64,000 nucleotides of DNA, taken from positions 22,961-86,960 of the forward strand of contig JAKCPI010015086.1 in assembly GCA_023213315.1 (NCBI GenBank), written 5' to 3'. The position numbers and the translations under genes were made by a program. Below, piece by piece: positions 44,501 through 54,800 of the stretch; position 1 is the stretch's first letter, and each line of letters starts with the position of its first letter. The DNA is from Euborellia annulipes (Eukaryota > Arthropoda > Insecta > Dermaptera > Anisolabididae). The notes under the pieces were generated by a model. It was not told where the DNA came from and did no database searches. It saw nothing but the letters and a program-made list of their open reading frames with translations.

Positions 44501-45546
44501 TAGGATCTTTCCACAATAGCCCTCAGGCAACTCTACGAGGAGAGGGAGTTGCTGTGACATCCCGTCCTGTGGAAGGGACGTTAAGAGGATTCCCTCTCAG
44601 TGATGCATTCTTCGAAAGGAGTAGGCTACACGCCGGTGCTGAGGGAGTCCCTCCTCAACTAGGACATCCTCCATAGCATAGAAGAGGTTGGATAAAAGGA
44701 GCCGGTTGGAACCAGAAATAAGGATTAGTTCACTAGCTAGAGACGAAAGTAGGAGGGAGGAGCTAGAGATAGGAAATGATGTAACTTCACGGGGTGCCGG
44801 TAGATGGCTACGGCCAGAGGCCGGTTGGGTTTGAGGTGTGTGTCTCCGTACACGTAAGCACCTCGGGTAAATAAACGGGGATCCCGATAGGAATTTCAAA
44901 TAATAATAATAATAATTATTATTTTCATCATTTGGTGAATGTGCCTCACAGAGGGCTTTTAGTAAGCGAAAAAATCTGGTGTGACTGGTCGCACCAGATT
45001 TTTCGTGTCGACACATATTTAGTTTCCGCTGATATATTAGAATTAAAATTTATAAACATGGGAAAATATTAATTATTTTATTAATTAATTAATATTAAGG
45101 ACTTAGGGGGCGAGGGGGTGACTACACTGTCTATATAACGTTGTATTAAATGGGAAAAGCTTTAAGAAAATTATCATTACAATTATATTACAATAATTCT
45201 TGGCATACACTGGCGAATGGTGGTCGTTTGCTGGGGCCCCCCATCATTATTTAATCATAATACTCATACAGTATATTACTCACATATTCTAATTTGCAAG
45301 AAACACAATGCACATTTGACTTAACCAATCATATATTGTGTGATTATTACTTAACTTTGAACACTCAAATAATGAAATTTTAAAATTAATTAACACTGTA
45401 AATTAACATACTTTTCTGTAAAATTAACATGAATGTATTAACCTATAATTATTTCTTGCAGATATGATCTCAATACACCATCAAGAATTCTACCCCAGGA
45501 CGATAGTTCTGAATCAGATTCAAGTGATTTCAACGATGATGAATAA
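29592..45546 (+). CDS. AGTPBP1: cytosolic carboxypeptidase 1 (AGTPBP1/CCP1/Nna1), 21 exons
   Basis: M14-family zinc carboxypeptidase that trims glutamates from tubulin tails. Exons: 29592-29724, 32240-32322, 32898-32970, 33043-33198, 33821-33952, 34020-34151, 35228-35374, 36546-36806, 36923-37076, 37140-37310, 37380-37589, 37961-38225, 39434-39590, 39709-39926, 40612-40752, 40823-41001, 41100-41187, 42014-42178, 42279-42455, 42529-42659, 45462-45546; about 1085 residues (human about 1226). Start ATG 29592 is the first in frame. Residues ~1-370 are ARM-like repeats, then an acidic linker, then the CCP N-domain ([25 protein letters not shown]). Catalytic landmarks: HPGE zinc His/Glu (~823/826), the His of DFHGHS (~921), and catalytic Glu in YTMETSYCG (~1002). 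Every junction keeps phase. Introns hold many MITEs. The 33043 acceptor (GGAAG) is weak. Confidence 0.94.
29875..29924 (-). ncRNA. hammerhead-like motif with perfect core words
   Basis: On the minus strand: TAGTC, CTGATGA, a stem-loop of about 22 nt, GAAAC, GTC, GACTA. TAGTC pairs with GACTA (helix I, 5 bp). Both core strands match the hammerhead consensus exactly. Helix II (GGAGAC/GTCCCC) contains one mismatch. It lies in intron 1 of AGTPBP1, antisense to the gene. Confidence 0.4.
32399..32664. mobile_element. hAT-type MITE, 8-bp target duplication
   Basis: The ends CAGTGGCGTCATTTCAA and AAATGACGCCACTG are perfect inverses. The flanks TAAAGGAA (32391-32398) and TAAAGAAA (32665-32672) differ at one base. 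Best-preserved copy of the family at 16658 and 21815. It is in AGTPBP1 intron 2. Confidence 0.8.
33295..33460. repeat. foldback element in AGTPBP1 intron
   Basis: GGAAGAGGATGCAGCC from about 33315 pairs with its inverse GGCTGCATCCTCTTCC near 33437. The inner arms also pair (CTCTTTATT/AATAAAGAG), and CAGCCGAAACTTTCC is a decayed centre. The following 33540-33680 stretch is unusually GC-rich and unassigned. Confidence 0.5.
35472..36066. mobile_element. TTAA-flanked 595-bp MITE
   Basis: TTAA at both borders, with ends GGGGCTTCAGGAGG and CCTCCTGAAGCGTC. Other copies: 7860-8450, about 41240-41380 (fragment) and 60915-61550. A TTAA target is characteristic of piggyBac-type elements, but no transposase is present, so the assignment is inferred. 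It is in an AGTPBP1 intron. Confidence 0.65.
36183..36399. mobile_element. TA-flanked MITE with about 65-bp inverted ends
   Basis: GGGGAGATGGCGGGACATTG and its inverse are followed by long further pairing (GACACGAGG, CATTGGGACATTCGAATTTT). TA flanks both ends (36181-36182 and 36400-36401). Tc1/mariner-like by target. It is in an AGTPBP1 intron. Confidence 0.65.
38945..39170. repeat. repeat family copy (related to 6735-7092)
   Basis: It begins CAGTAGCGTATTGGGGCG and contains GGCATCAAGCCTTTGGC, GATAGCGACATAGGCGCCC and TATCACAAATCCGGAG, which match 6735-7092 on the other strand. A T22-type run sits in the middle. It is in an AGTPBP1 intron. Confidence 0.5.
41490..41825. mobile_element. PIF/Harbinger-type MITE with TTA target duplication, CpG-rich interior
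   Basis: The ends AGCGCCCCATACAC and GTGTATGGGGCGCT are perfect inverses, and TTA flanks both sides (41487-41489 and 41826-41828). The interior repeats GGCTCGGCTCG and GCGAGCCGAGCC words. It is far more GC- and CpG-rich than its surroundings. Frames across it are not genes. Confidence 0.75.
43214..43804. repeat. nested foldback elements with hammerhead-like motif
   Basis: The outer arms TAGTTTAAAGGTTTCTGGAT (43214 on) and the inverse ending 43804 enclose AGCAAGCAGCTAG/CTAGCTGCTTGCT. A second foldback (about 43565-43740, arms GACTTCTATCGGCCCGAATT) is inserted inside. The middle part has inverted arms carrying GGCCGACGTTTCGGTCGCC and its complement. All lies in the last AGTPBP1 intron, before the alternative last exon. 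Confidence 0.65.
43503..43548 (+). ncRNA. hammerhead-like motif
   Basis: GGCT, CTGAGGA, T, GGTC...GACC, GAAAC, GTC, GGCC. Helix I is GGCT/GGCC with one G-U pair. Helix II is GGTC/GACC. The inverse copy in the other arm (about 43303-43345, minus) is slightly diverged. Confidence 0.4.
43897..43996 (+). CDS. AGTPBP1: alternative last exon of AGTPBP1
   Basis: A CCCAG acceptor opens a 100-nt frame that accepts the phase left by the 42659 donor. It adds a short tail ([20 protein letters not shown], then [13 protein letters not shown]) and stops at TAA, with AATAAA about 15 nt later. No donor within it would keep frame into 45462, so it competes with that exon. The acidic 45462 tail is more like the human C-terminus. 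This exon would give a protein of about 1090 residues. Confidence 0.5.
44345..44925 (+). mobile_element. tRNA-headed SINE with (AAT)n tail
   Basis: The head has an A-box-like GTGAGCTAGGGTG and a B-box-like CTGTTCAAATCC, spaced as in a tRNA-derived promoter. The GC-richer body ends CACCTCGGGTAAATAAACGG...CAAATAATAATAATAATAAT. TTTTCA is found just before the head and just after the tail. It lies in the last AGTPBP1 intron. A minus-strand frame over it is a by-product. Confidence 0.6.
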
Positions 45547-46233
45547 ATCAAAAAAAATTATTTATAGTAACTATTTTATTTTCCTAGATTTTGATAATAT
45601 TTTATTTTATTAATAATTACAATAAGATAATTATTTCAAATATTAATAGTAAAATATTTAAATATAATTTATTCAATTTGATTATTTCAGAATATGGTTT
45701 ATCGGCTTTTTTTAAAATATTTTAAATTAAGAATTTAATACGAATTCTGAACATATTTAACCATTTTATCAAAGTTTAGAAGTTCTTTGAAAGTAGACCT
45801 TAAATCACAGAACACACACATATAAAATATTAAATATAATTTTAAAATTTGCAATGTAACAGTACAAGTGTATATATAATTTTTCATGTATATATATATG
45901 TTTAATTTATATTATGAAAACTTTTTTTTTATCATACACATATAGGATATTAGTAATGTTAATAAATAAATATTATTTTCGGCGATTAATTTAAATCTTT
46001 TCTTAGCCATTAATAAAAAAATTCAACATACTGTATACCATTTAGTAACAATGGCCAGTCATTTAAATGATGGATCTTATTATTTTCCATTATTACCTGT
46101 AAGAGGAAATTTATAGCAGTAGCTCAACCAGGGTGTTGGGAGAAAGATAGCATCTATGAAGGGGCGTAGCGAAAAGATTTTTTAGGGGGCGGGGCAAAAA
46201 TATCAACTAAGTTTTTTCTTGATGGTTGGATAT

Positions 46234-46524
46234 TATATGAGGATGAGGTATATGGCCAGCCAAGGTGAAAAATAAAATAAAGTCTATATTTTGTCGTCGC
46301 TTTGAGTGCCGGTCGCACTCTTCATCAGGGCAAAAATTGATGACAAATTGTCAGATTTACTAGAGTGTACTAAAAACGTTGCTACACTGCCATGTCAACT
46401 AACCTGACAATTTGACAACAATTTTTGTCCTGGTGAAGAGTACGATCGGCACTCGAAACGTTGACAAAGTATAGACTTTTATTTTTATTTTTTCATCTTG
46501 GCTGCCCATATACCTCATCCACAT
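46234..46524. repeat. foldback element with hammerhead-like motif in both arms
   Basis: GGATGAGGTATATGG and its inverse are the outer ends. The left arm (minus, about 46300-46345) reads TTTGCC, CTGATGA, A, GAGTGC...GCACTC, AAAGC. The right arm (plus, about 46422-46463) reads TTTGTC, CTGGTGA, A, GAGT...ACTC, GAAAC, GTT, GACAAA. In the right copy TTTGTC pairs with GACAAA (helix I, 6 bp). Confidence 0.6.
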
Positions 46525-46759
46525 AAATTTAGTTAATTTGCCAAGTGTATAATTCACAAAATTTTCATTCTAACATTTATTAATTTATACATTTATTGTT
46601 TCACCCCTTTTTTACAATTATAGTAAATAGTAAAGAAAATTATTTTTGAAATATTATTTACTATTAAACATATCAGACCAAATAAACATATCACTTTTAG
46701 ATAAAAAAGTAAAATCCAAAATATTTACAAGATGTGGATTTTATAGCTGGATAATCGTT

Positions 46760-47025
46760 AATGTGTAAAGAAAAGAATTGCAGCTAGATACATTTCTTTT
46801 ATTAGGCTCACTAGGCCGACGTTTCGGTCTTGATCAACACCATCCTCAGAGCTATAATAATAAAGAGTATATTTTATTTGTGAAATTTTACAAAATTATA
46901 ACATGGCATAAATCGGATTATAATTATCTTGCGGGCTGTCAATAATACAATCAATATTTTATTCCATGAAATAATTGCGTTATATATAGAAATATATCTA
47001 GCTGCAATTCTTTTCTTTACACATT
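46760..47025. repeat. foldback element related to 21434-21687
   Basis: AATGTGTAAAGAAAAGAATT pairs with the inverse ending at 47025. The minus strand at about 46815-46853 reads GAGCT, CTGAGGA-type core, T, GGT...ACC, GAAAC, GTC, GGCC. Shared arm words with 21434 are GCAGCTA and GATGGT(C/G)TTGATCAAGACC. Confidence 0.6.
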
Positions 47026-47590
47026 TCCAAAATATTTATTTAGTTCAAAATTAAATATATCGGGACTCGAGTCGCTAGACCAAAGACTGCCTCTAGGAGA
47101 CCGCAGCGAATAATTCAATTTTTGTAAAAATTAACATTTTTTACTTCTTAAAATTAAAATCAAGTCCTTAGATTGTTTTCTCATTTAATTGCAAATGTTG
47201 TCTAGTTAATTTCAGTTAAATAAAACTTATTTTACCTTTATTTTGCCAATTCTACCCATCCCTCAGAAAATTTAAAATTGAGATTTTAAATTTGGCGGCA
47301 TAAACTTGTCAAATCACTTTTTTCACTATGCCAATTTAGATTTTTAAAATTATAATTAAGAAAATTAATAATAATAAAACTATAATAATGTATATTTCTT
47401 TTTTAAAAACTATTTCGTATATATCTATTTGTTTCGAGTTTAGATATTTTGAGGTTTCATATTGGTCAACTTGACTTCAATCTTTGTTGAACATATTTAA
47501 TTTTATTTTCTTAACGGTCAAAATGTTCAAAAAAGTGAATCAAACAAATTAAAGTAATTGTGAATAAGTGATTAATTAATTAAAGCCAAA

Positions 47591-48808
47591 ATGAATTCTT
47601 CACAAAGACAATCAATAGCTGTGAGACCTCTTCAAATGGAATTAATAGAATCTCTAAATTTCTTAAAATTAGAGTACCTTGAAGCCCAATGGGTTGAATC
47701 AGTTAAAACAAAAGAATACATGGGAATTGCAGAATTACCAGCTGAATACGAAGAGATATTTATGGGTATTGGTAATAAATTTGAATTGTTTGAAATAATC
47801 TGTAAAAAACTTCGTTATTCAATTCAATTGGAACAAATTGATTGGCAATTTCTTGAAAAAAATATACAATACGGAGCTTTGTTAGCTTTATTAAGTCATT
47901 TATTGCATAATGGAATTAATTTTAAAGACGATGATTGTCACGTTACATTCGCCTTTTTGGCGGCAAGCCTTTATGTCCTATTAGTCGTTACTCCTGGAAG
48001 TAATCCATACAGAATTTATCATGAAAATCTTTACGAAATGTCAATTTCTGTTTTGGATAACATTACACGATTTGATAATGTTTCTTTGCGTGGACCTAAA
48101 CCAAATAAACAACCACGTCGAAGTGATTTGGACTTTTCAGATCCGCGGGTCAAAATGTCTTATGCTAATGCCTTAATCCAAGATCATTTATTGTTAGTAA
48201 AAGGTTATTCGTTAAAAGACAGAGATGATATGATTCATCATATGATCTTGAATTTATTAGCGATAATTCGGTTAGAAACGTCAAATGATTTAATTGACCC
48301 GCCTGCTTTCAATTCTTGTACATTCACATCGATGGCATGGAATTCATATGAAATTTTACGTTCGCTTATTGTCAATCAACATGGTGAAGTAGAATACCTT
48401 TTTGAAATTCTTATGAAACAGTTCTTACCCATTTTTATACAAGATCCTAAGTTAAATCTTTCAGCAAGAGAGCTCACTTTCGTCTGCGGACATGCCAGCA
48501 GGTAATAATCATACCTTTTACTTTCTAAAAGTTTTTTTAAGATGTTTATAGTTGCTATTTTTTGAAAATTATAGTTATATTTAGTAATAGGAAAAAGAAT
48601 AATTATTTCCCCAAATTCTGAATACAAGTTAATTTATAATATATTATTTATGATATATATATATATGTTACTATCAAAACCCTATTTTCACAGTCTTTAT
48701 AAAAATGATCCAAGAAAAATATTTTTACTCATCGTAAATTTATAAAGGAATCTAAATACATATTTATGTCTCTTGTGTTAATTTTTGCAAGAAATGAGTA
48801 AAGAATAT

Positions 48809-48853
<45 letters not shown>

Positions 48854-51800
48854 ATATATATTCCAACTCTAACAGTCAAAATTGACAAGCTATCAAAAAC
48901 CAATATCGATCAATAAACCTCAACATTTTTTCAAATTTTAATAAATATTTTCTTTCGACTCAAACATATTTTTCTTAAATATCGTTAATTCCTTTTTCAA
49001 ACATTTTCCTATTTGCTATCTATTTTTTTTTATTGCCTGTTAAAATAGAAAAATTTATAATAAAATGAGATTTTATTTTCAGATTTATTCATTCCTTGAT
49101 TCTCAATATTGGAGAAGAAACGCATTTGGGAACAAGAATTTTAATTCAACAAATTTGTGTTCAAACTCCAGACCGTTCAGATCCAAGACAAAAGGCTTCT
49201 AATATAATATTAGATTTAATAAATGGATTCCCCCCAGAACTTCAAAAGAAAAATTTGGAGTGGCTATATAAGTGAGTATAATGTCTTTTTTTCACCTAAT
49301 CTAAATCAACTGAATAAATATAAAATAGATCAGGGTGGCTACAGACACCTGGAAAACCTTAAAAACCAGGAATTATCAGGGAATTAAATGTAACCGATAA
49401 TTATCATCGAAATATCAGGGAATTTTGAAAAGCATCAGGGAAATTTATGGCGCTTTCTAAAGTTATGTCAAATGAGTTTTTTTTAAATTGTTATTAATCA
49501 TTAATTTTCTTTAAAAAAGAACATCAATTATTTTGTTATTGCACAAACAAATGGCTTTACTTGAGGTAAATAAAATTAATTTCAATTTCACGATTTCTTG
49601 AGACAAGATATTATTCATATGCTGATTCACACCAAGATTTTTATCAAATAAATTTGATTTTGCAGCTTCTTCGTATATATATATATATATTAAAAACCAT
49701 ATATATCGTTATCGTAGTCATTAAGGATACAATAACTGTCCAATAAATGACAACGGTGTATTAAACAATTACATAATAGATTCTTTAGTTATTAAGTTAT
49801 GTAAATGTAACAAATCTAAATCAATTATATACAATGAGTAGATGTGATTAATTTTTTTTTTTTAATTTTTTGAAAATAAAATGTAAAATTGTGTATTAAT
49901 AATATGTATTCTGTATATATAAAAAATGCTAATCAAAATGTAATAAGTCAAAATATTGAAAATATTTGAATGTATTATTAAATTGTAGGGTGAGGATAAT
50001 GAATGCATCGAAACTGATACTGACAAGATATTATATCCTTTAGAATTTTCAATATATATGCTTGAGTCAAGAAAATTTTCATAAGAAAAAATTTTTTTTC
50101 TAAGTGTCAGATATCTGTGATTTAATAAATATTCGTCTCATCATCGATATTTTTTGTACTCATTATCTTACAGTAAAATGAAGGATCATTATTCAATCAT
50201 TGATTGAAAAAATAAATTTGCTAATGCTTAAAATATACAAGTTTTTGGCTGCTCAATTTGTTGAAAAAACGATCAAAAAAGACAACTTTAATCAAAACTT
50301 TAGACATCTTAATTTAATTACACGAATTAAAATTTTAGATCATGGACAAATAAAAAAATTTTTCTGGAAAACCTGGGAAATTTCAAATCATTTCTCTGTA
50401 GTCACCCTGTAGATGATTAGACTAGTCTTTTCATCTTCTGATGTAAAAAAAACTTGCTTACAAAAAGTCTATTTTTAGATATGCTGCACATGAACGAGCC
50501 TCTCATCGCATGCTGGCTTTGGAAATATTCTCTCGTCGACTTCACAGAGCTGCTGATCCATTTCTTTTAGCAGCCATACTTGCTAGAATTAGAGATTCTT
50601 CAAGTACAGTTCGGGCAAAGGCAATATCAATTCTAGCTGAAATGTCCAGTTCAACATTATCTCATATCCGTGCATTGATGGAATCAGTATTTGTTTACCC
50701 TTATGAGCATTGTGTCACAGTAGATGATTATCAAGGAGAAAAGCTGGGTTTTATTCGATATGAAGCTATTCTTAGGGTAATATATATATTATATTTATAT
50801 TATATATTATTTTTTAAAAAGTTAGCCATTTTTTTAGTTGTATTTATTTTTATATATATATATATCGTATATTTTTTTTCAACCTATTTCATATAGTTTT
50901 TTTTTGTTATTTTCTTTTTCTTTTGCTGGTTCATCTGACATACCATTTTATCAGATTTTTTCCCTTATCTTTTGGTATTTGTAAGATAAATATTTTTCAT
51001 TTAATTAATAAAAGTATTATTTATTATCTTCAGTATATATTTAGAAAAGGAGAACGAACACATTTTATATATCAATTGGGGGGTCCAGGCATTTTTATTT
51101 GTCATTTGGTATCCAAATGCCTTAAATAAAATTATCGGACTGCCTGGGGTCCGAACCCGCGACGTTCGGTATAGAAGGTAGGCACGCTACCAACTACTCC
51201 AAGCCCCGTGGGCGGAAGCAGAGATAGCTAATAAAGAAAATTCTCTGAATGCTTTATCAATCAGCTTTATTTATTACGTCTCCAGCTGATTGGTAAAGCA
51301 TTCAGAGAATTTTCTTTCTTGGTTGCCTCTGCTTCCATACTTCCTTTACTAAAGATATACAGCCACAACTTGTAACTCAACTGTCGTTTCAATTACATGT
51401 TTGACATGGCCCGAAATTCATGCAAACATTGTTAGCACTAAAATAAAGTCTATTAATTCACAGAATGCATAACAAATAATGAAAATTACATCCCGTTATC
51501 AAAAGAGCTATTGACAGTGAATGGATGCATTCCCAATTTGCATTATAGTGAAATTCACTTAAGATGATAAATTCATTAAAATTAATTGGTTAAGAAATTC
51601 AAACATTTCAAATGTACGCCATTCTTAGTTATTAAAAAAACAATGCCAATCCATAAAAATTCTCATTTTACAATAATTTATATATTTTATCAGGCTCTAA
51701 ATAACGAAGAAATAACAATGGATCCCCTTCCAAGTGGTGTTACGATAATGAATGAAATAGTGGAGTTCACTCAAGATGAAAAAGCACATGTACGAAAAGC

Positions 51801-54800
51801 TTGTTTGCATTTTATCGAAAATATAATGAAACTTAGCTCAAGATGGATGGTACCCCGTTTAATTGAGGTATGTTAACTCTACGTATTAAATTTTTTTAAA
51901 TAATAATAAATTTCGAGATCTATCTATATATTTGAATAAGATATTAATATTAAATGACTTGACAAGTCATAGAACTGATAAGGATTTTGCTAGGTGTTAG
52001 ATGAGTCCAAGATCCTCCTGGTTTAAAAAGCAGCTGACAAGTGAGAAATTTTTCTTTAAAAAGTTCTCACTTCGCCATGGGCTGAATATCAATAAAGAAA
52101 CTTCTACATTGGCTGCATTTTCTTCTTGTTTCAACAATTCTCACTTAATTTTTCTTGTTAGAGAAACGCACTATCAACTTGCATATATAGGTAATGTGAA
52201 TATTGTTGGTGTTGGTCGAGGGTTCTGTGGCCTGGTGGAAAAGGTAGTCCCAGAAAGGCTAGAGATCCTGAGTTCGATTCTTGGGGACGATAGGACGTTT
52301 GGCCCACCAACAAATAAACATACTTACAAATTGGTTAAATTAAACATAATCCAAATTGATTTCGGTCAACATCAGGTGATTTCTATATCACATTCTCTTC
52401 ATTTTATTTTCAAATATTTTCTTTGGGTTTATGTAATGCTTTTTTTAATAATCATAAACTATTTTATAGGATAATTTTATCTAAATATATAATCATTTTA
52501 AAGATGGGCACTTGAAAATTTTTTTTTTTTTTAGGTGATATGTCGTTTTACTTTAGATCCAGCACTAATGATACGAAAAATGATTGTTTTATCATTAACT
52601 GACTTAGTACGAACTTATCCTGAAAACCACGAATTGGCTAAATCTTGGGTCTGTCATGTTCTTCCTCTCCTTTCAGACACAGAAACAAGAGTACAAGAAA
52701 AGGTTGCTGAGGTATGAATAAAATCTAGATCGCTCATTTATTTGCAATATTGTCATAATTCAAAAAAATCATAATTTTTGAGTTACTGGCACATTAAGGA
52801 CAGGGCTGGATTGGAAACACATTTAGATCCGGGAAATATCGGTGACGTAGGCCCACAATATTAAATTTAAAGAAAAAAAAACAGACGCACAGACTCTGTT
52901 GCGAAAACCATTTTTTTTGATTCAGGGGACCTCAAAACGTTTATATCCATCAAAATCTCGACATCGAATTTTTGACATGAATCCAATACTTTCTCTCTAT
53001 ATATGATTATTAATTAATATTGATAATAGAAGTGGCTGTTCATCATTCTTATTAATTAATATATGTAAAATCATAAACAAACAATTTGTATAAACAGTAT
53101 TTATACATAAAATATGGTTCTTACGTCCCCACATCAAAGGGCCGCCGTCTTAAATTACAAACTTCCCATCTGCTTGCTTATTTTGTTGTCTCGTTAATCA
53201 ACCATTGAGTTAAATAGAAATAGAAAGAAGTAAAAATTTAATTTAATTTAATTTATTATAAATAAAAACCTTAAATATCTTTGAGGGCTCACCGGGATAT
53301 TCCCGGTATCCCGGTGGGCCAGAACTGAAGGATAATAAAAAAATCCTCTTTTATCTAGCAGAGCATCTGATCTTTTCATACTCGCCACAAAATATATGAT
53401 TATATATTTTTGTATATATATGTTGTAGCCTAGCCTGCACCTATTCTCAACTTGTATATATATGATTTTGTATCACAAATTTTCTTTTTTGTTGTCTGTA
53501 CTGTAAGATTTCAGTTAAATGCAAGCTGTGATATTTTCAAAAATAAAGCATTAATTCGTATTGCTACCATTTTTAATTCAAGTTTCTTTATTATATTTTT
53601 TTAATCTCCTGGAAAAAAAAACAGAAATTTTGAGTTATGCCACTCTTGCAGCAAATGAGCGATATTAAATAAAAATCATGATATTTTATCAATGAAATTG
53701 GATATTTTGCAGTGTTTTGAAGATTTAATAATAAAACAAATACGCCGAAATAATGAGAACAATCATTCATTCCATCTTGCCTGGACTCTAATAGAATTGC
53801 TTATTGATGCGCGGTTAAATAAATTTCTTCGGATGGCTTTTATGCATTGGAGTGACTCCAATCATTTGGGGTAAATAAATATTAATTTAATTGTAAAATT
53901 AATACTTCATTTTTTGCTTTTTCCTTTTAGAGATCATTTAGAAAGCATCATACGAGGACAAATTAGGGGAAAATTCGATGGAGCAGCTTGGTACCTTCTT
54001 GCTTGTATGAGTGAAAATATTCAATTAAGAGATGTTGATTTTGTTGTATCTTTTTATAAATCACTTGATAAAGAGACCATCTCTAAAGATCAAGTTCATC
54101 AATATCGTTCTATTACTGAAATACTAGGAAATTGTTCTCCTTTCATAGGTGAGTTGTTGTTTTTTTTTTTTTTTTTAACATTTTAATACTTAAGGTTGTT
54201 CGTTGAAATTCTCCCGGAAAAATTTAGTGTTCCTAAAAAAAAAAAAAGCTAAAATTATTTCCATGTCAGGGGAAAAATTAGTCCGCAAAAAAAAATTTTT
54301 GAAGGGCGGAAAAAATTTTGTGTCATGATTTTCGTGACAGGGGAAAAAATTTTGCCGCCCTGCGGGAAAAAAAATTTAGTTTCGTCAAAAAATTTTCTAT
54401 ATACGCCCCTGCTCTATAGCCTACATGTTAATCAATTTTTTAATAATTAATTACACGATAACCCTGCTTCAGATCTGCTTAAAAAATTATTTTATATTAG
54501 GAACCGACCGAATATTCGGTTTCGGTTACGGTTTCGGCCAGTTTCGGCCAAAAATCCTGGTTTCGGCCGTAGTTTCGGTTTCGGCCAAAAAGTAGCCGAA
54601 CCTTCGGCCGGCCGAAACCTGAGTCTGAAAAGATGGGATGAGACTCGTATGCAAAAAAAAGGTCAAATGATTTGCAAAAGCGGAAAAGGTGCTGAAAAAA
54701 ATTTAGTCTCCCTAAAAAAAGGTAAATGATTTTAAAGGGAGGGGAAGGAAAAATTTTCAAAAAAAAAAAAAGTTTAAAATAATAATAATTTTTTATAGGA

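Larger units (their letters stand above)
45547..47590. other. intergenic region between AGTPBP1 and NCAPD3
   Basis: AT-rich. AATAAA signals occur after the AGTPBP1 stop (for example about 45961). Two foldbacks (46234, 46760) fill much of the centre. The NCAPD3 promoter must lie in the last few hundred bases; no motif could be assigned. Confidence 0.45.

Noticed and set aside
44597..45016. 139-residue minus-strand frame
   Set aside because: It runs antisense through the SINE body and the AATAAT tail (visible as Asn and Tyr runs). No start or splice context.
48810..48860. (TA)n/(AAT)n tract as an origin or special structure
   Set aside because: Ordinary microsatellite; similar AT runs occur throughout (680-705, 1119-1143, 4846-4862, 49674-49690).
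51130..51205. tRNA gene on the minus strand
   Set aside because: A- and B-box-like words are present, but no full cloverleaf with acceptor stem and standard anticodon arm could be built. Called a SINE/tRNA relic instead.
52001..52474. 157-residue frame in an NCAPD3 intron
   Set aside because: It crosses a tRNA-derived SINE, has no homology I recognise, and sits between two well-defined NCAPD3 exons on the same strand.
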